From Rhynochetos jubatus (Eukaryota; Chordata; Aves; Eurypygiformes; Rhynochetidae): 64,000 bases of DNA. The notes under the pieces were generated by a model. That model worked only from the letters and a program-made list of their open reading frames with translations. It had not been told where the DNA came from and made no database searches. The stretch covers positions 25,708,700-25,772,699 of the forward strand of contig CM050657.1 in NCBI GenBank assembly GCA_027574665.1, given 5' to 3'. Shown in pieces: positions 47,489 to 60,600 of this stretch. A program made the translations under genes and the position numbers. Position 1 is the first letter of the stretch. Each line of letters opens with the position of its first letter.

Positions 47489-47580
47489 TGTCAGTACACT
47501 GATTAATCTGGCCATTTTACACGATGATGTCCTAAGCCTCTCACATGATAAATGATACAGTACCACCCTCTGTACTGACA
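47489..47580. repeat. 92-bp sequence with 10-bp perfect terminal inverted repeats
   Basis: TGTCAGTACA at 47489-47498 and TGTACTGACA at 47571-47580 are exact inverses. No target-site duplication is visible in the flanks, and the interior has no family I know. It could be a small non-autonomous DNA transposon or coincidence. Confidence 0.4.
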
Positions 47581-50500
47581 AAATAAATGTATACATCAGC
47601 TGTTCTTGGTGTCTGACTGGGTCTCTCTTTGTCTTGTCTCTTGGTGCACCTTTCTAATCGAGCCTCAATTCATCTTCCTGCTTAAGTGGTGAATCAAGGG
47701 GAATGGAATCTGAGTTTAGAGTTGTATGTTATACATATATGTTTCTCCATTGTAGTACACTCTATAGTTTTCCTATAAGGTTAGAAACTACCATATAGAT
47801 GAGGAGAAGTGGGCCTGGCAAAGGATCTTCGTGTTTCTGTCAGTTAATACTCACTGAATACATTAATTTAAAATACGAAATTTCTGTTGTTTGAAAGGTA
47901 AAGGCAATTATGAACCTTTTCCACTTTTTAAGGTAATTAATAATACAGATGTTTTTATTTCTGTGCAGTAGATATTGAGTATGATATGATAATTATACTG
48001 AAGTGATGCTTTAATGCATGAAGCAAACAAACAAGAACTTCTGGCAAGACATGATGGGGAACCAGACGTTTAAGTTGCTGTCTTGGAGACTGCAGGTCTA
48101 AGGAATTTTTCTGATGTTGCTTTTTCCTTTTCTTTCCAGTCTTAGCCTTCTAACATTGTGCTTGCACCTCTTCATTAACAGAATAATCTTATTCCTTTTC
48201 AAATTTATATTGTGTGTTTTGCAAATTGCTTAAGAGATCATGTTTTTCTTTCAAATCTATAAACTGTGGAATGAGGAAGCAAACTGATTTCCTAAGTGCT
48301 TTTATCATCATTAAGATACACAGTCTCTCTCATACAGATACCTAAATACATTCAGTGATGATGTGGAATCATTCAGTCTAGGTTCATAGCACAATAACCA
48401 GTGCTCACAGGCATCCAAAAGGCTTGGGCTCAGAATAATCTCCATTTAAAATTTCTAATTTTGTTGCTGAAAGGATACGTGTGATGATATAGAATTAATA
48501 TCAGAATATTTTAATGTGAGTTGTCTTCTAGTCCAGTTGTTACAGAGGTGGTAGCTGCTATTGCTGAGAGAACTGAGAGGTCTTAATAAAAAAATTAAAC
48601 TAGGTGCAAATTTACTCTGATGAAGAGATAAAGATGTTTCTGGTATTCTTATGGTTGGTGCGAAGGCTAAGGATTTAGGGTAGAAGGTTAATTTTTCACG
48701 CTGACACACACTTTCTGACCTTTGGCAAGTCTCTGAGCTGTAAGTCCCATCTATAAAACAGAAACAGCAACATCTCTGCATGAAAGGTGTATATTCTGGA
48801 CACATACTTATGAAGCAACGGGCTGAAGGTAAAGAACTACAAACCCACTTTTCTGAAAGGCCAGCGACACCCTGTTTACCTAATGAGGATGTCTTAAAAT
48901 ATCTTAGTATTAGAAGGGTATGATGATATTATAAATGCTTGATTTATTACATTTGCTATTGTGTTATGTATTCAACCTGATTCCAGAAAGTGACTGAATC
49001 CAGTTATCATTAATTGTATTTACATTTGTCTAAGATTAAAATGCTTAATCCTCCCCAGCTCAGAGTAATGTACCCATGTTAGCTTTTATGTCAGGTTCCT
49101 GCCTTGGGCAAATTTTTATGGACAAGTTACAGATCTAGTACTACAGAGTTCACCATGAAAATGCTGACACAAACTAGAGTGTTGTAGCAGTGGTGTAATA
49201 ACTGTGAATTCATATGAAGCACATATTTCCCTTAGATGCATCGTAAAACCAAAAATATCTGAAAGCTGGTATTGTGAGTAGTCTTTAAAATAGCAAAAAC
49301 TGCTGATGCGCTTTTTGTCATGATTATAGGGGGTCTGTTACCAGCCCTATTTCACCTTTATTTTAGCATCTGAAAGATTTGTCACCACTCATTTAAGCAG
49401 TTCTCTCCACAGATGCCTTACATACAGTATGTTTTTCCTAGTGAGCAGAAACAAAATATCTAAGATCAAGACACAGTTCTTGGCCTGCACTCCTACAAGC
49501 TCTTGATTACATCAGACTTGACCTTCCAACAGGCGGCACGGTCAGGTTCATAAAATATCCAGTGAATGTGCTCTGGGTTTCTTCATTAAGTGAAACAGGA
49601 CTTACACTGGGTCCTGCACGATACAAGTGCACCGAGTGCTTATGGATGTCTCATCCTTTGCAAAGATGGACAGTTGTAGAAGGCAACATGTAAGCTCCCC
49701 CCAAAAGCAGAATGTGGATGGAAAGACCCAAATACCTTAAATAAAAAATAAAAAGAGGAGACTGGAAATTTTATTTTTTGTTTAAGCATCTATATCAGGT
49801 ATTCATAATGGCTTGTTTAAGAAAAGACAGCCAAGATAAGAAGGTAATTATAATACTGTTCCACTTTCTCAATATCATCAGTGATACTGTGGCCATTGTC
49901 TGCTTTCCTACTTTCCCTGGTGAGCTATAACCCTTTTCATTTTCAAATAATTCTTCCCTTATAGCACCATTTTGGCCAGTATAACTTGTCATGTAGATCA
50001 GGAGAACTATTTGCAGTTGTTTAATATGGTGGATTGCTCCCCATGGCCATATTTGCATGGAGACCTTGTGAAAAAACACTGGAGACTTATCCAGATGGTA
50101 CATCCTGTGGGAAAAGAATTTTAAAAGCAAGTGTCAGATTATCATGGTCAAGTGATGCTGCACATGCAAGCAGTGCTTGTTGTGAGTGGACTAAGGTTGG
50201 CATATTAGGATAAATTTAGAACTCTCAGATAGACTTGTGAATTTTTCCACAGTGGCAGCTTTGCTATGAAGATTGATTTAACATTTGCCTCACGAACAGC
50301 TTGTGCCTATTTTTGCATGCAACCATCTGAGACTTTGTGTAGCTGTAACCAAACTTCTTAAAGGTATTGAGCAGAGCATTAATTCAGGGATTATAGTTCT
50401 TCTGTGAACTACCACTACAAAGAACAACCAGGCCATCCATTCTGGATTTTCATGGCATGTAATATTACAACTGCCTGCATGTGTGTGCTTTTCTGGTAGG

Positions 50501-51952
50501 ATGAAATTCAGAGTAGCAGGGCAATTGAATTTACTTTACTGTAATAGAGGGAGCTCTTACGTTTACAGATAGTCTACATCTGAGTTATCTAGAAAAACAG
50601 ATGAAGCCCTCTAATTCTGGGTGGGTTTATATCTGTATGTATGGCAAATAAGTCCATGTTTGCAATCTGTGTAAAATGCCAAACTTCAGGAAAAATGGGA
50701 GAAATGACAGGATAGTACAGAAACATACAAAAACTTGTGGTTTTACATGTAAGGAAACATATAGTCTTCAACAGCCCTTTCCCTGAGGCAAACCAAGTAA
50801 TTCCTCTGTTTGTGTACGAAATGTGTAAAATTTCAGACAGATTTAGACTGAGAAACATAACGACACCAAAATACAGTGGTCACCATGAAAACACTTGGAA
50901 ATGAAATCTTACAGTTTTTAATCTGAATCCATTCCCAAGTTATCATAAAATTCAGATGTGCCAAATTTTCTCTTGCTGGATTTGTACTGCTGTTATTTAT
51001 GTCCTGAAACATGCAACCTCATATGTCTGACCTGCAAGCAAAGACTCACAAACTCTGATTTGCCTGCAAGACCTGACCTCATAGACTCACACAGTTGCTA
51101 AGTCCTCATGCTTAACACCGATGACTCTGGTGGTCACCTCTTTATCCTATTTGGGCATTCTCTAACAAAAAGAAAACCTAGGCACTAACGACAAGGTCTC
51201 ACAAGTGACTGTTGAAGACTATGCCAATGTGGCATGACACTTAGGGCAAATAAGTAGAACAAAGGTCTGGAGCAAGTAAAAATTGTGACCATCTAAAAAG
51301 TGATGTTAGTCAGAGAAAAGGTGGTTCTCTAGTTTTGGAAGGACTAACCTCCTATCTCTTCTCAGTCTTTAGAAAGAAGGCTTTGCTTGATACCTTACAA
51401 AGTTCTCAAACAAATCTCAAGTGACCTCACCAGGTCAGAATGGAACATTCAAGTTTTCGTAAGGTGCACTAACAGCCCCTTTTTCCTTAGTATCACCTAT
51501 TAGATAGGTGGAGCCTCACATTCCAAAGCAGTGGACTCCATTCTGAGCCCACCCAACCTGATGCGAGTCCAGTTATGACTCTTCTAGGCAAGACACTCTT
51601 TAAATTACTCTTAGAATCTTATTCAGGATCCCCTGGCTCTTCTGCTGTGCAAATTCAAAGCAGTGTCTTTTATTCCTTTCAGGATGCTGCATAAGTAACC
51701 CCAAATCAGATGTTACAAATCCTCTTCTGTTTATATGCAGTGCCTGTGAGTTGGTCAAGTCACCAACTAGAGAAACCTGTGTTTAGTACAGTAAAAGTCT
51801 TGACAAATCAGGAATGATTGTGATTCAATCTGTGGTGTGTTGGCTAGGATGGAATTGTAATTCCTTCCCCATTCTGGGGTGCTAGCTCTGCTGCTTAGTA
51901 TGTGGAGTTTTAGCCTCACACGCACAGCCATGCAGATTTTTCACTCATTTAC
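47581..51952. other. AT-rich DNA, nothing but a MIR fragment
   Basis: Apart from the MIR-like piece at 48716-48780 I recognise no gene, RNA or repeat. Reading frames over 100 codons on the minus strand (48455-48805 and 49795-50130) lack splice context or domains. Confidence 0.45.
48716..48780 (+). mobile_element. MIR-like CORE-SINE fragment
   Basis: 'ctgacctttggcaagtctct' followed, after a few bases, by 'gtcccatctataaaacagaa' matches the MIR segment running from the end of the tRNA-like head into the core. The fragment is short and diverged, with both ends lost. Confidence 0.5.
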
Positions 51953-52025
51953 CTCCTTGAGAAGCATCATCATGTGGACTTCCAGTTCATAGCTGAATTG
52001 TTGAGTGAGGAACCGAAGTGGGACT
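51953..52025 (-). CDS. Candidate internal coding exon (73 bp, 24 open codons)
   Basis: On the minus strand a long T-rich tract ending in TTTTTTTTTACAG forms a strong acceptor (AG complementary to 52026-52027). The donor is CTCAAGGAG|GTAAATGA. One base completes a codon, then 24 codons are open (VPLRFLTQQFSYELEVHMMM, then LLKE), ending in phase 0. The peptide looks like an ordinary helical protein segment, but I do not recognise the family. The donor is only moderate and the open frame is short, so chance is a real alternative. Confidence 0.28.
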
Positions 52026-52317
52026 CTGTAAAAAAAAAATAAAAATACAACTCATATTAAACCATGTGGATGAGTCCTGAGTGTCCCCGTCTCCCTTCAG
52101 AGCAGGATCATCTGTGCCTGCCATTACATACGCACCCTGTAAGAAATCTGCACAATTTGTTCCCATATTTTGGTTCAACCTGCGGTTTCTCCACACATGG
52201 CAACCTCATATGTATCACTTCTGTAACTGATAGTTGTAATCCTGTTCTCTGCATAAATCTCTTGCAAGCAAATCTTTCCTTTTGGTTCATCTGGTTACTA
52301 TGGAACATAAATGTTGC

Positions 52318-52341
52318 TTTTTTTTTTTCTTTTTTTTTTTT
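52318..52341. repeat. Poly-T tract
   Basis: Eleven T, one C, twelve T. Followed by a C/T-rich segment and a CR1-like fragment. Confidence 0.9.
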
Positions 52342-52384
52342 CCCCTCCCTGTATTGACTGTTCTACAACCTACTTCAAGTGCAA

Positions 52385-52445
52385 GACCAAAACCTGGGCA
52401 CAGTGCTGCAACTGAAGCCTCACCAGGACTGAAGGTGAGAAAAGG
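52385..52445 (-). mobile_element. CR1-like LINE fragment, minus orientation
   Basis: 'cctgggcacagtgctgcaac', 'tgaagcctcaccaggactga' and the following bases match the family block that in better-preserved avian copies reads 'ggacacagtactccag', 'gtgaggcctcaccagtgctg' on the complementary strand of the element. Only about 60 bases can be aligned by eye, and neighbouring sequence up to about 52700 may be a more decayed continuation. Confidence 0.4.
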
Positions 52446-53230
52446 CTAGATAACATAATGTTTTTAGAATATATTCCTGTTTATACATCCCAGTGTGACT
52501 GTATCCATAATAAAGGTGACTCATACTCCACATTCCACCAACCGTGGCCCCTTTACTGTATTTGCAGTGCAGTTCTTCATCCTTCCCCTGTCCAGCTGAC
52601 TATTCCTGCATAACTGTTACAGCCTTACATCCATCCTCATTATAGGATTTTCTTAATTCCCTGTGTACCTGCACAGGATAAGGATACAATTTAGCCCTAA
52701 TGAGCACTTGTAAATATTTTCTTATACATTTCCCTTAAGTGCGGACTAGTAAATCTTCAAAGTCCAACAGGCTGGCACATCATGACTAGGAATTCCCTGG
52801 GAACTAATGCAACTGCTGTTGTGCCTGCTGTTCAGCCTTAGCAATTTATGCAAGAAAAGAATGGCAGCAAAAAATTAAGGGGAACACTCTTACATATTCT
52901 CTTCATGTTGCAAACAGTCTGAAGTCATACTGCAAAAAAGCACCCCATTTAGACACAGCCATAGTCCTATGCAAATCTCATGTAATAACCTGACAACAAC
53001 GAAGAACTGATGTACTGAAATACAGGGCAAAATTCCTGGTATTTCAGAAGCAGGAGCTCTGCAAGACCCACATACCCAGAAAAGATCTAAACAGGCTAAT
53101 ACTTTATTAAGTAATACAAAGAGCAACTGTTGACAGGTTGTCCTCTCCTGGTGGTACTATTTTTTAAGTCTATGCAGGTTAGTTAACAGAAGTTCTATAA
53201 AGACAGAATTTTCTTACCTTTCAATAGACT

Positions 53231-53840
53231 TGTGCTGGTCTTGGCTGGGATAGAGTTGATTTTCCTCACAGTAGCTGGTATGGGGCTGTGTTTTGGATGT
53301 GTGCTGGGAACAGTGTTGGTAACACAGGGATGTTTTAGCTGTTGCTGAGCAGTGCTCACACAGAGTCCAGGCCTGTTCTGCTCCTTGCAGCACCTCACCA
53401 GCGAGGAGGCTGGTGGAACACAAGGAGTTGGGAGGGGACACAGCCAGGACAGCTGACCACAAACGACCAGAGGCATTTTCAATAACATATGATATCACAC
53501 TCAGCATATAGAGATGAGGGAAGAAGAAGGAAGATGGGGCGGGGGTGGGGGGAAGATGTTTGGAGTGATGCCATTTGTCTTCCCAAGTAACCATTACATG
53601 TGAGGGAGCCCTACTTTCCTGGGGATGGCTGAAGACCTGCCTGCTGAAGGGAAATGGTGAATGAATCCCTAGTTTTGCTTTCCTTGAGCACATGGATTTT
53701 ACTGTACCTATGAAATTGTCTTTACCTCAACCCACATGTTTTCTCACTTTTACCCTTTCAGTTCTCTCCCCCATCCCACCTGGGAGGAGTGAGCGAGCGG
53801 CAAGGTGGTGCTTAGTTACTGGCTGGTTTAAACCATGGCA
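53231..53840 (+). mobile_element. Solo LTR of an avian endogenous retrovirus
   Basis: A 610-bp sequence that begins TGTGCTGGTCTTGGCTGGGA and ends GGTTTAAACCATGGCA, so it has the TG...CA ends of an LTR. I recognise it as an LTR type common across bird genomes, usually placed with ERVL (class III) elements. The subfamily name is not certain. The flanks are AGACT (53226-53230) and GGACT (53841-53845), a 5-bp target duplication with one mismatch. No gag, pol or env lies next to it, so it is a solo LTR left by recombination between two LTRs. A minus-strand frame of 159 codons crossing it is incidental. Confidence 0.85.
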
Positions 53841-56800
53841 GGACTTCACAATTTTAAAATAAAGGTAGATATGAAAAACAATTAGTTTCCAGAGGTGATA
53901 ACTGCACTTTCTAAACACAGGCTGCCTCATTATGTCCTGTCTCCAGTACTATACTTAAAAGGTTATATAATACCAGCTTAATATGATAATTCATTTGAGT
54001 CTGTGTTACTTATTTTATATTCTTCCATCTCTGTGTTTTGAATATGGACCTAATTGAACAGTTACTTTTACTCTATCTAGATGGCAAGTACATTGGTAAG
54101 CAATGGAAATGACATAGTAACTCACATTAGCAGGACTACATAATTTCCTTATAACTTCAATTATCTTCTGTCACCCCTGTAATGTAATTAAAATGTTTAA
54201 TTGTTTTCTTTAGATAAGAAAAGGTTGTAAAAGCTATAACAGTCTGTGTGGACTTAATGACCAGCTGGTGTTAATAGCCCAAAGCCTCTAGTTATCAAGC
54301 CTTTCAGGCAATCATTGATTTCAAAGAAATGCCCTATATCTGGGGCATTCATGTATTCTCTTGGACTCCAGCCATATTAGGCCTTGCAATCAATTGATCC
54401 CACAGATAACACTGACACAATTTATTCTGCCCTGACCTCAGTCTACCAGTGAAAATCTACAGTGTGAATCAGGTTATGTCATGTCATTGAGTTTGATAAT
54501 CTAATGTGGCGTGCTGCCGTGGGATGAGTGTAAGAATTATATGGCCATGATGCACTAATTTTGACAGAGATATACTTAATGTTGAACAGTTCAAAAATCA
54601 ACTGAAAGGAGAGAACTGGGAAGCCCATGATTTTTCTGTCCATCTTAGAGTTGTTATTACATTGGCAGGAGACATACGTATTGCTGCACCTCTAACACTT
54701 GGAAAGAGAAAAAGAAATTGAAGAAAAATGGGTTTGTTTGTATTAAGAATAGTGGTGCAGCCATAGGTGAGAATTAATACACTGCTACTCTTTAAGGAAG
54801 TTTCTTGTCTTTTTAGAATCTTAAAACATGTATTAATATGAGGGCGAGGAGTCAGCACTGCCGGTGAATGTGATTGCCCCTATTTTCTAGCACAAGTGAC
54901 TCAGTTATTTAAAACTTATGTTCAATTTTATTTGTGTTAACCTAAAGTTTTCATGCTTAATTCCTTCCTCAGACTCAGTTTTCATATTCATCTCCTTGAG
55001 ATATACATGTAAAATCTTGGCCAAGATCTGAATGGCACTAACTATTGGAAAGCAGTTTATAGTGTTTTATAAATTAAAATTTGTGTTCTATGTAATGTCA
55101 TGTATGTCTAATGTTTTTTCAGTACTCTGTATTAGAGATTGCCTGAATTTTAAACTTGGGATATGAATAAACCTATTTCATAGTGGATATTGTATTGTGA
55201 AATCTGCAAATATTTTGTCTTGCCAACTTCAGTCTGGTGGTTTTTTTGTTACATGCCAGTATGTGCTTATTTGCCTACCTTACAAATCGGTAGTGTCTTC
55301 CACTTTCAGCTGTCTTTTATCGTTTGTGTTTGCCTATGGATAAGGCTCCGAGGAATCAGCAAGGATTGATTAAACGCCCTGAGAGCAGCAGCAGATCTTA
55401 GCTTATATGAATCTTCCATTGATGGTTGTTCTACTGGTAATTCTATACTGGTTTTATCATCTCCAGTCATCATCTAAGTACTTTGGAAAGTGGTGTGTAG
55501 GATGGTGTAGTAGAGATGGAGTAAATTGTTTTAGGAGTAATGTAAATCACCATGCATGATCTGATTCCTATTTGCAGTAACTTGCTTTGAAAAAAAGGGT
55601 GTATAACACTGACTTCCACTTCTTTTAATCCACAGTCCATTCTGCCTCTTCTCAAACATTCTTAATAAATATAGCCAGTACTTCTGATGTGCCCTGCACT
55701 GAAATAGAATAAACGTGTCATCTCTCACAAGATGAAAAATGTACAGATTATTTAAATTTCACTAGCTCTGTTTAGCAATATGAAGTTTTGGCAACACTTG
55801 TCTATAATGCCCTTTGAAGAATTACTAAATTTTACATTATTACGATAAAACTGAACACCACAACTTGATTAACAGCTATATCATGCTAAGAACTCATAAA
55901 CACTGAAAGATCCCATTTTAAGAGCGTACAGTATCAATAGACCAGATAGATAATGAGTCTAGTCAATGGCAGGCTGCTTTATGGGGCAGGGTAGCAGCAT
56001 TTTATGTCATTATCAAAAAATAAAGTGCATGTAATCAACATAGTGGCATTTAGTAGGAATCTCTGGGTTCCATGTGCAAGTGAAAATAATTTACTGGAAA
56101 CTTTTTTCCCTGCTCTGGGGTTCTATAGTCAGATTGGAAAGTATGTGGAAAGAATACAATTAGCTATCAAACTTTGTGCGATATTATTGTCATTTCTTTA
56201 GAAATCTGTTGGTTCCATTCCTTTAACATCCTGTGAGAGACTTATAAATCGATAAATTAGGTTCTCATGATTTACTGTTCTATTCAAGCCTTTTGATGTG
56301 TCTATATTCTGGTAGTTAAATTGTCAGTGTGTAAACGTGGGCCTCCATCCTGTAATTAGGTTCATGCTGTTGAACCCTTCTGCTAGGGTTAATTCATGGA
56401 GCAGTTAGCAGTTCTGGCAGATCTCAGGTTCCACTAGACCAGTTGTATCAATAAGGTGCTTGGTACAGACGCTGACTTCTGATGACAATGATTGAAGTAA
56501 GCCATGAAAAATAACATTTGTTCTGGGGCCTCATGCTGATGTTTCTCTACTAGATTCTCATTGCTTCACTGTAATTCATAATTTTAAGGATGTCACCTGC
56601 AATATTAAGTTCTATTTGTATGTGTCATGCTTACAGAAGGCCTACAGATGGAGAATCTATGAAATCTTTTCTCTCTTATTTTTGAGTTCTCTACAATTGC
56701 ACCAGCTTGTCTGGTTAATTGAGATCCAGAGAGCAGCAGCTTATTAAAGTGGATGAAATTCCTGAACAGACAGGTGCTGGCAGAGGTCCAGGTCTATGCA

Positions 56801-57473
56801 CTCTATTGTATTAAGCTGTCCCTGCAGAGAAATAACTCACTTTTCAAAATTTGGAAGCGTTGTTACACGCGTGCATATTCCTCTAACCTGGGTATTTGGT
56901 TTGTTCTGTCCATTAATATAGATTTTCCTTTGAACATTGTCAATTTGTTAGCTCAGCTTCTACATGACATTGAATAAGTCTAGGTGCCGGATGATTTGCT
57001 CTGATGATTAATTAGCAATACAAGGAAACATAGTCAGTTTGAACTACATCATCTTTAAAAATGTTCCGATGGGAAGTAACAAACTTTAGAACTACAAGAA
57101 GTCTTGTAGATCTGCAGCTCTAAGGGTCTCTGGCTAGTGTCTCTGTTTCAGTCTGATGGCTGGTGTCCCCAGCCTGAAAGATAAGGTTTATCCTCTCTTC
57201 ACAGACATTGCCTGCCAGATAGAAATAAGGATAGTTGATACCCAAAATAGGAACTCTTACTGAGTCTGGAGCTCTGAAACTGTCATCTACAGCATAGAAA
57301 ACAACTAGGCAGTTATTCTGGAGTGAAGGGTAGAGATCTCTGTTTTACTTTCTTAACCACTGAGTGATGAATCTAGCTGAGAGTCAGAAGTTGCTTCCAG
57401 AGAGTGTTTTGGCCCTTCTGGCTCTGTGTAGTCTCGTGAAGGAAAGCAGGACCCGACAGTGGTTCCGCCTTAC
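53841..57473. other. Unique AT-rich DNA after the LTR
   Basis: No gene or repeat family recognised. Confidence 0.45.
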
Positions 57474-57632
57474 CTGCACACTTAGGTGCTGTCTCTGCAC
57501 TTTAGTGTCTAGTGTGATGGGCCAGTTGCAGAGCTGGTCTCTCTCATTCTTAGAGGATCTTACGAAGACCCCCTGATCGATGTTCCAGCTAGCTGAGTTA
57601 ACCCCAAGTGGCTGGTACTTGAGAGAGCGGCT
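57474..57632 (-). CDS. Candidate internal coding exon (159 bp, 53 open codons)
   Basis: On the minus strand the donor is AGTGTGCAG|GTAAGGCG (GT complementary to 57472-57473), which is strong. The acceptor is 'cagtgttgtcactgcag' (AG complementary to 57633-57634), which is moderate, and an alternative acceptor 14 bases upstream keeps the same frame. Fifty-three codons are open from phase 0 to phase 0, starting SRSLKYQPLGVNSASW and ending KVQRQHLSVQ. Local GC is higher than the surroundings. No domain is recognised. It ends in phase 0, so it cannot join directly to 51953-52025, which needs two bases from the preceding exon. Confidence 0.27.
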
Positions 57633-60600
57633 CTGCAGTGACAACACTGAAATCTCTCATGACTCCACCTTGCAGAAAAATTCCCTTCAGGAAGACACAT
57701 AATTGGGTGCTAAACAGACCTGGGGAAGTGAAAGAGAATAAATCATTTCTAAAACAGTCATCGGAAATTATATAGGGCAAAAGCAGCATGCTGCAGTCAT
57801 CTAATAGACTTTAAATGGTTTGGAGAAAACAGTGCTTAAAATGAAAGAGGCAGACAGTGGCTTAGGAGCTTGTGATTCACAGACTAACAATGAAGTGGAA
57901 TCCTTGGGTACCAGCAGTGGGAAATGTCCCCTCTGTCGATAATATCTTAGCAAATATATACAGTAGTTCCATCCTCATCCTGCCTCCCAGCAAAACCACA
58001 TATATAGGTTTAATTTAATGTCAGGCTTTCGGAGATTAGGAATGAAGACTTGAGGGACTTTTATACAAATCAAAACCATTCAGAGCTCTCTGGGTATCTT
58101 TGGAGCTCTGCGTATGTACAACACTAGATTCTTTAATATGAGCTTTACCTTGTTGGGTACACTTATCTTACTAGCTAATGGAATTTCTGTCTCTTCTGCC
58201 AGTTGTTCGTATTTCGGAGGTTAGGATTCATTAGTTTGCTTACAGCACAAAACAATCCCTTTCATAGAAGGGCCAAGCAAACACATTTCTGAGGCATATT
58301 TGCCTTGCTTGGGTAATGAAAGAAAACTACCCTGTGAAATTATTATTCATAATACATGCAAGGTATGCATGCATCCACTGTCACCACGCGCCTCTTCCAT
58401 CGCTACATGCAAATAATTTCCACAATCATTAACAGCAGTGCATTAACAGATCAATAATAGCAGTGTAGTAGCAAAGACCTCATTTAGGAGGGAGCCCTGT
58501 TGTGCTGTTGAGAGATACCATATATACATATAGAAGAAATCAGTCTGTATCCCAAAGCTCTTGAAGATAAACAGCTAGTTGGACAAAAATGAGACTAGGG
58601 TGTGTAAAAAGCAAATAAAATGCAAGGTATGTATATGATTTGTGATTAGATACTTGAAATGTTACATATTTTATCCATTTACTAAACTAAACTCTTGACT
58701 GGCAGTCACTCGAAGAATCTCTTCTGTTTTGCTGGTACTTTTTAGGAGTACAAAAATCTTTTTACAAACATACTGTATCTCATAATTATGGCTGTATTAC
58801 CACTGGTTTTGTGGGAGTATTTATGTAATTGTATTACATTGGTCTATCACAGCACAGTATTATCAGATTAATATTGCCTGTCGAATTATAACATACTTTT
58901 CTTTCATTTTCAAGGGTGCTATATACTAGATATCCTTTAAAGTTTGGTATTTTGAAGTATCTCCAGTCATGAATGATGGACATTATAATATCTATATGCA
59001 GCAGCGTATCTGCCTGATTAGATTAGAATAGCATCTATAGCAGACTGGGGATGACAAAACTCAAAGTATTCTCCTTTAGGATGATAACCTACCTTTATTT
59101 ATTTTAAGTTAGTAAGACCTGAAATCAAGACCAGCACTGAAATATTCAAGAGTCGCCATTTAAACGTAGATCTGTGTAATTCTGTGTGATGACATGGTAC
59201 CCTTCAGGCAGGCAACAGAACTGGGAGAGGAAAGGAAGGACATTTGAAGGAACAGTCTCAAAAATGGAAAGCCGAAACTTTGCAGCTTTTCAGCAAGGAG
59301 GGCAGTTCTTATGAGAACATGAGCATTATTTGTTGAGTGATATGTTGTCAAAAAAACCAATTGGGCAGGAAACATTTTAAAGCAACTGGAAAATAAGACT
59401 AGAAAGGTGCTTCAAAAGTCAATTAAAGACAGGAGTACAGAATAATTTCTGTTAGGGTGGGTAAGATTGGGTAAGCCATCCTGCAGCAAAGTGTCTGCTT
59501 TTCTTCAGCACTGTGGTAAGCTGGTACAGGCCTTTTCCTTTGGACTAGTGTCAGTATTCTGCAGAACCACTCCATCCCAAGGCATTCTTTGATCTTAAAA
59601 TGGATAAGACTATTGCAGGCTTTCATTTTTCTAGTTCTAGCCTTTTCTTGGCAGATAAAGGCTTGCAAAGGCTTACTTGGAAGGTTGTATGACTGACTTC
59701 TTATCAACTTTTTGCACATGTATAATATGCAGGGTTTACTGTGGCATTTGCAGTAATAGTATGCAAAAAGTATCTTCATTCATAATGAAAATAAATACTT
59801 TGATGCTCATATGCTCTTAGGTTTTAACAGAGATTGTGGATAAACACTTCCTATCCATACAGAAAAGTAATTTGTTACTGGTTCCAGGTGAAGGCTTGCT
59901 CTTATAAACACTGGCTTTCTCTTATCAAATCCCTTGGGAAGAAAGAGGGGAGGTGAAGGAAGGAGTTCTATAAGGCAATGTCCTGAGGACATGAAAGATT
60001 GCTGTCAAGCATTGTTTGGGTCTGGAGGGTAGGTGTCCAGGGAGGAGAGTAGGAGAGTAGCGGGAGGAAGATAGGGAAGTGGATTGTTGATATTACAGAA
60101 CATAGTGATGGAAGAGAGTGCATGGCTTGAATCATAAAATAAAACATTGCCTGAGATGCCAGGTTTCTAAGGCATGTGCTCTTTCCCCAGTGCACATAAT
60201 ATTCACCTATAAATCATTTAAAAATATGCCTAACTGTCTAAACAAACCTGTGATCAGATAAAAAGGTCTTGACTTTGCTTCAATAACAATGCTAACATCA
60301 TCCCCATTTTCCATAGAGCTCTCTCTTTTATGCAGTTTTCTTATACAAGTGGGAAAAGCTCCCAGTTCCTGTCAATAATGCCACAGCTCTGCCCTTAAAT
60401 TGCCTCTTCAGAATACACATTTTCTAGAACATATGTGAAAAGAAACAGCGTGACACTGTCTGGGCAGGTGAGCTGCTGTGATTATTGCTCCTGTTATTTC
60501 TTCAGCCTAACCTGTCTGTCTATATGCACCTTGATCTGTGGTGGCTTCCAGGTGGTTTATCTTTTGGGAAAAGTGTATCTATATTCAGCTGTCAGCCCAA

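Noticed and set aside
53545..53558. G-rich run inside the LTR as a G-quadruplex
   Set aside because: Only three G runs of three or more are present. A fourth is lacking.
53214..53693. 159-codon minus-strand frame, longest but one in the window
   Set aside because: It runs antisense through the solo LTR. The LTR's GC content explains the lack of stops.
60412..60467. 56-bp plus-strand segment between 'tgcctcttcag' and CAG|GTGAGC
   Set aside because: Splice words are good, but the segment is short and isolated. Kept only as a possible pseudo-exon.
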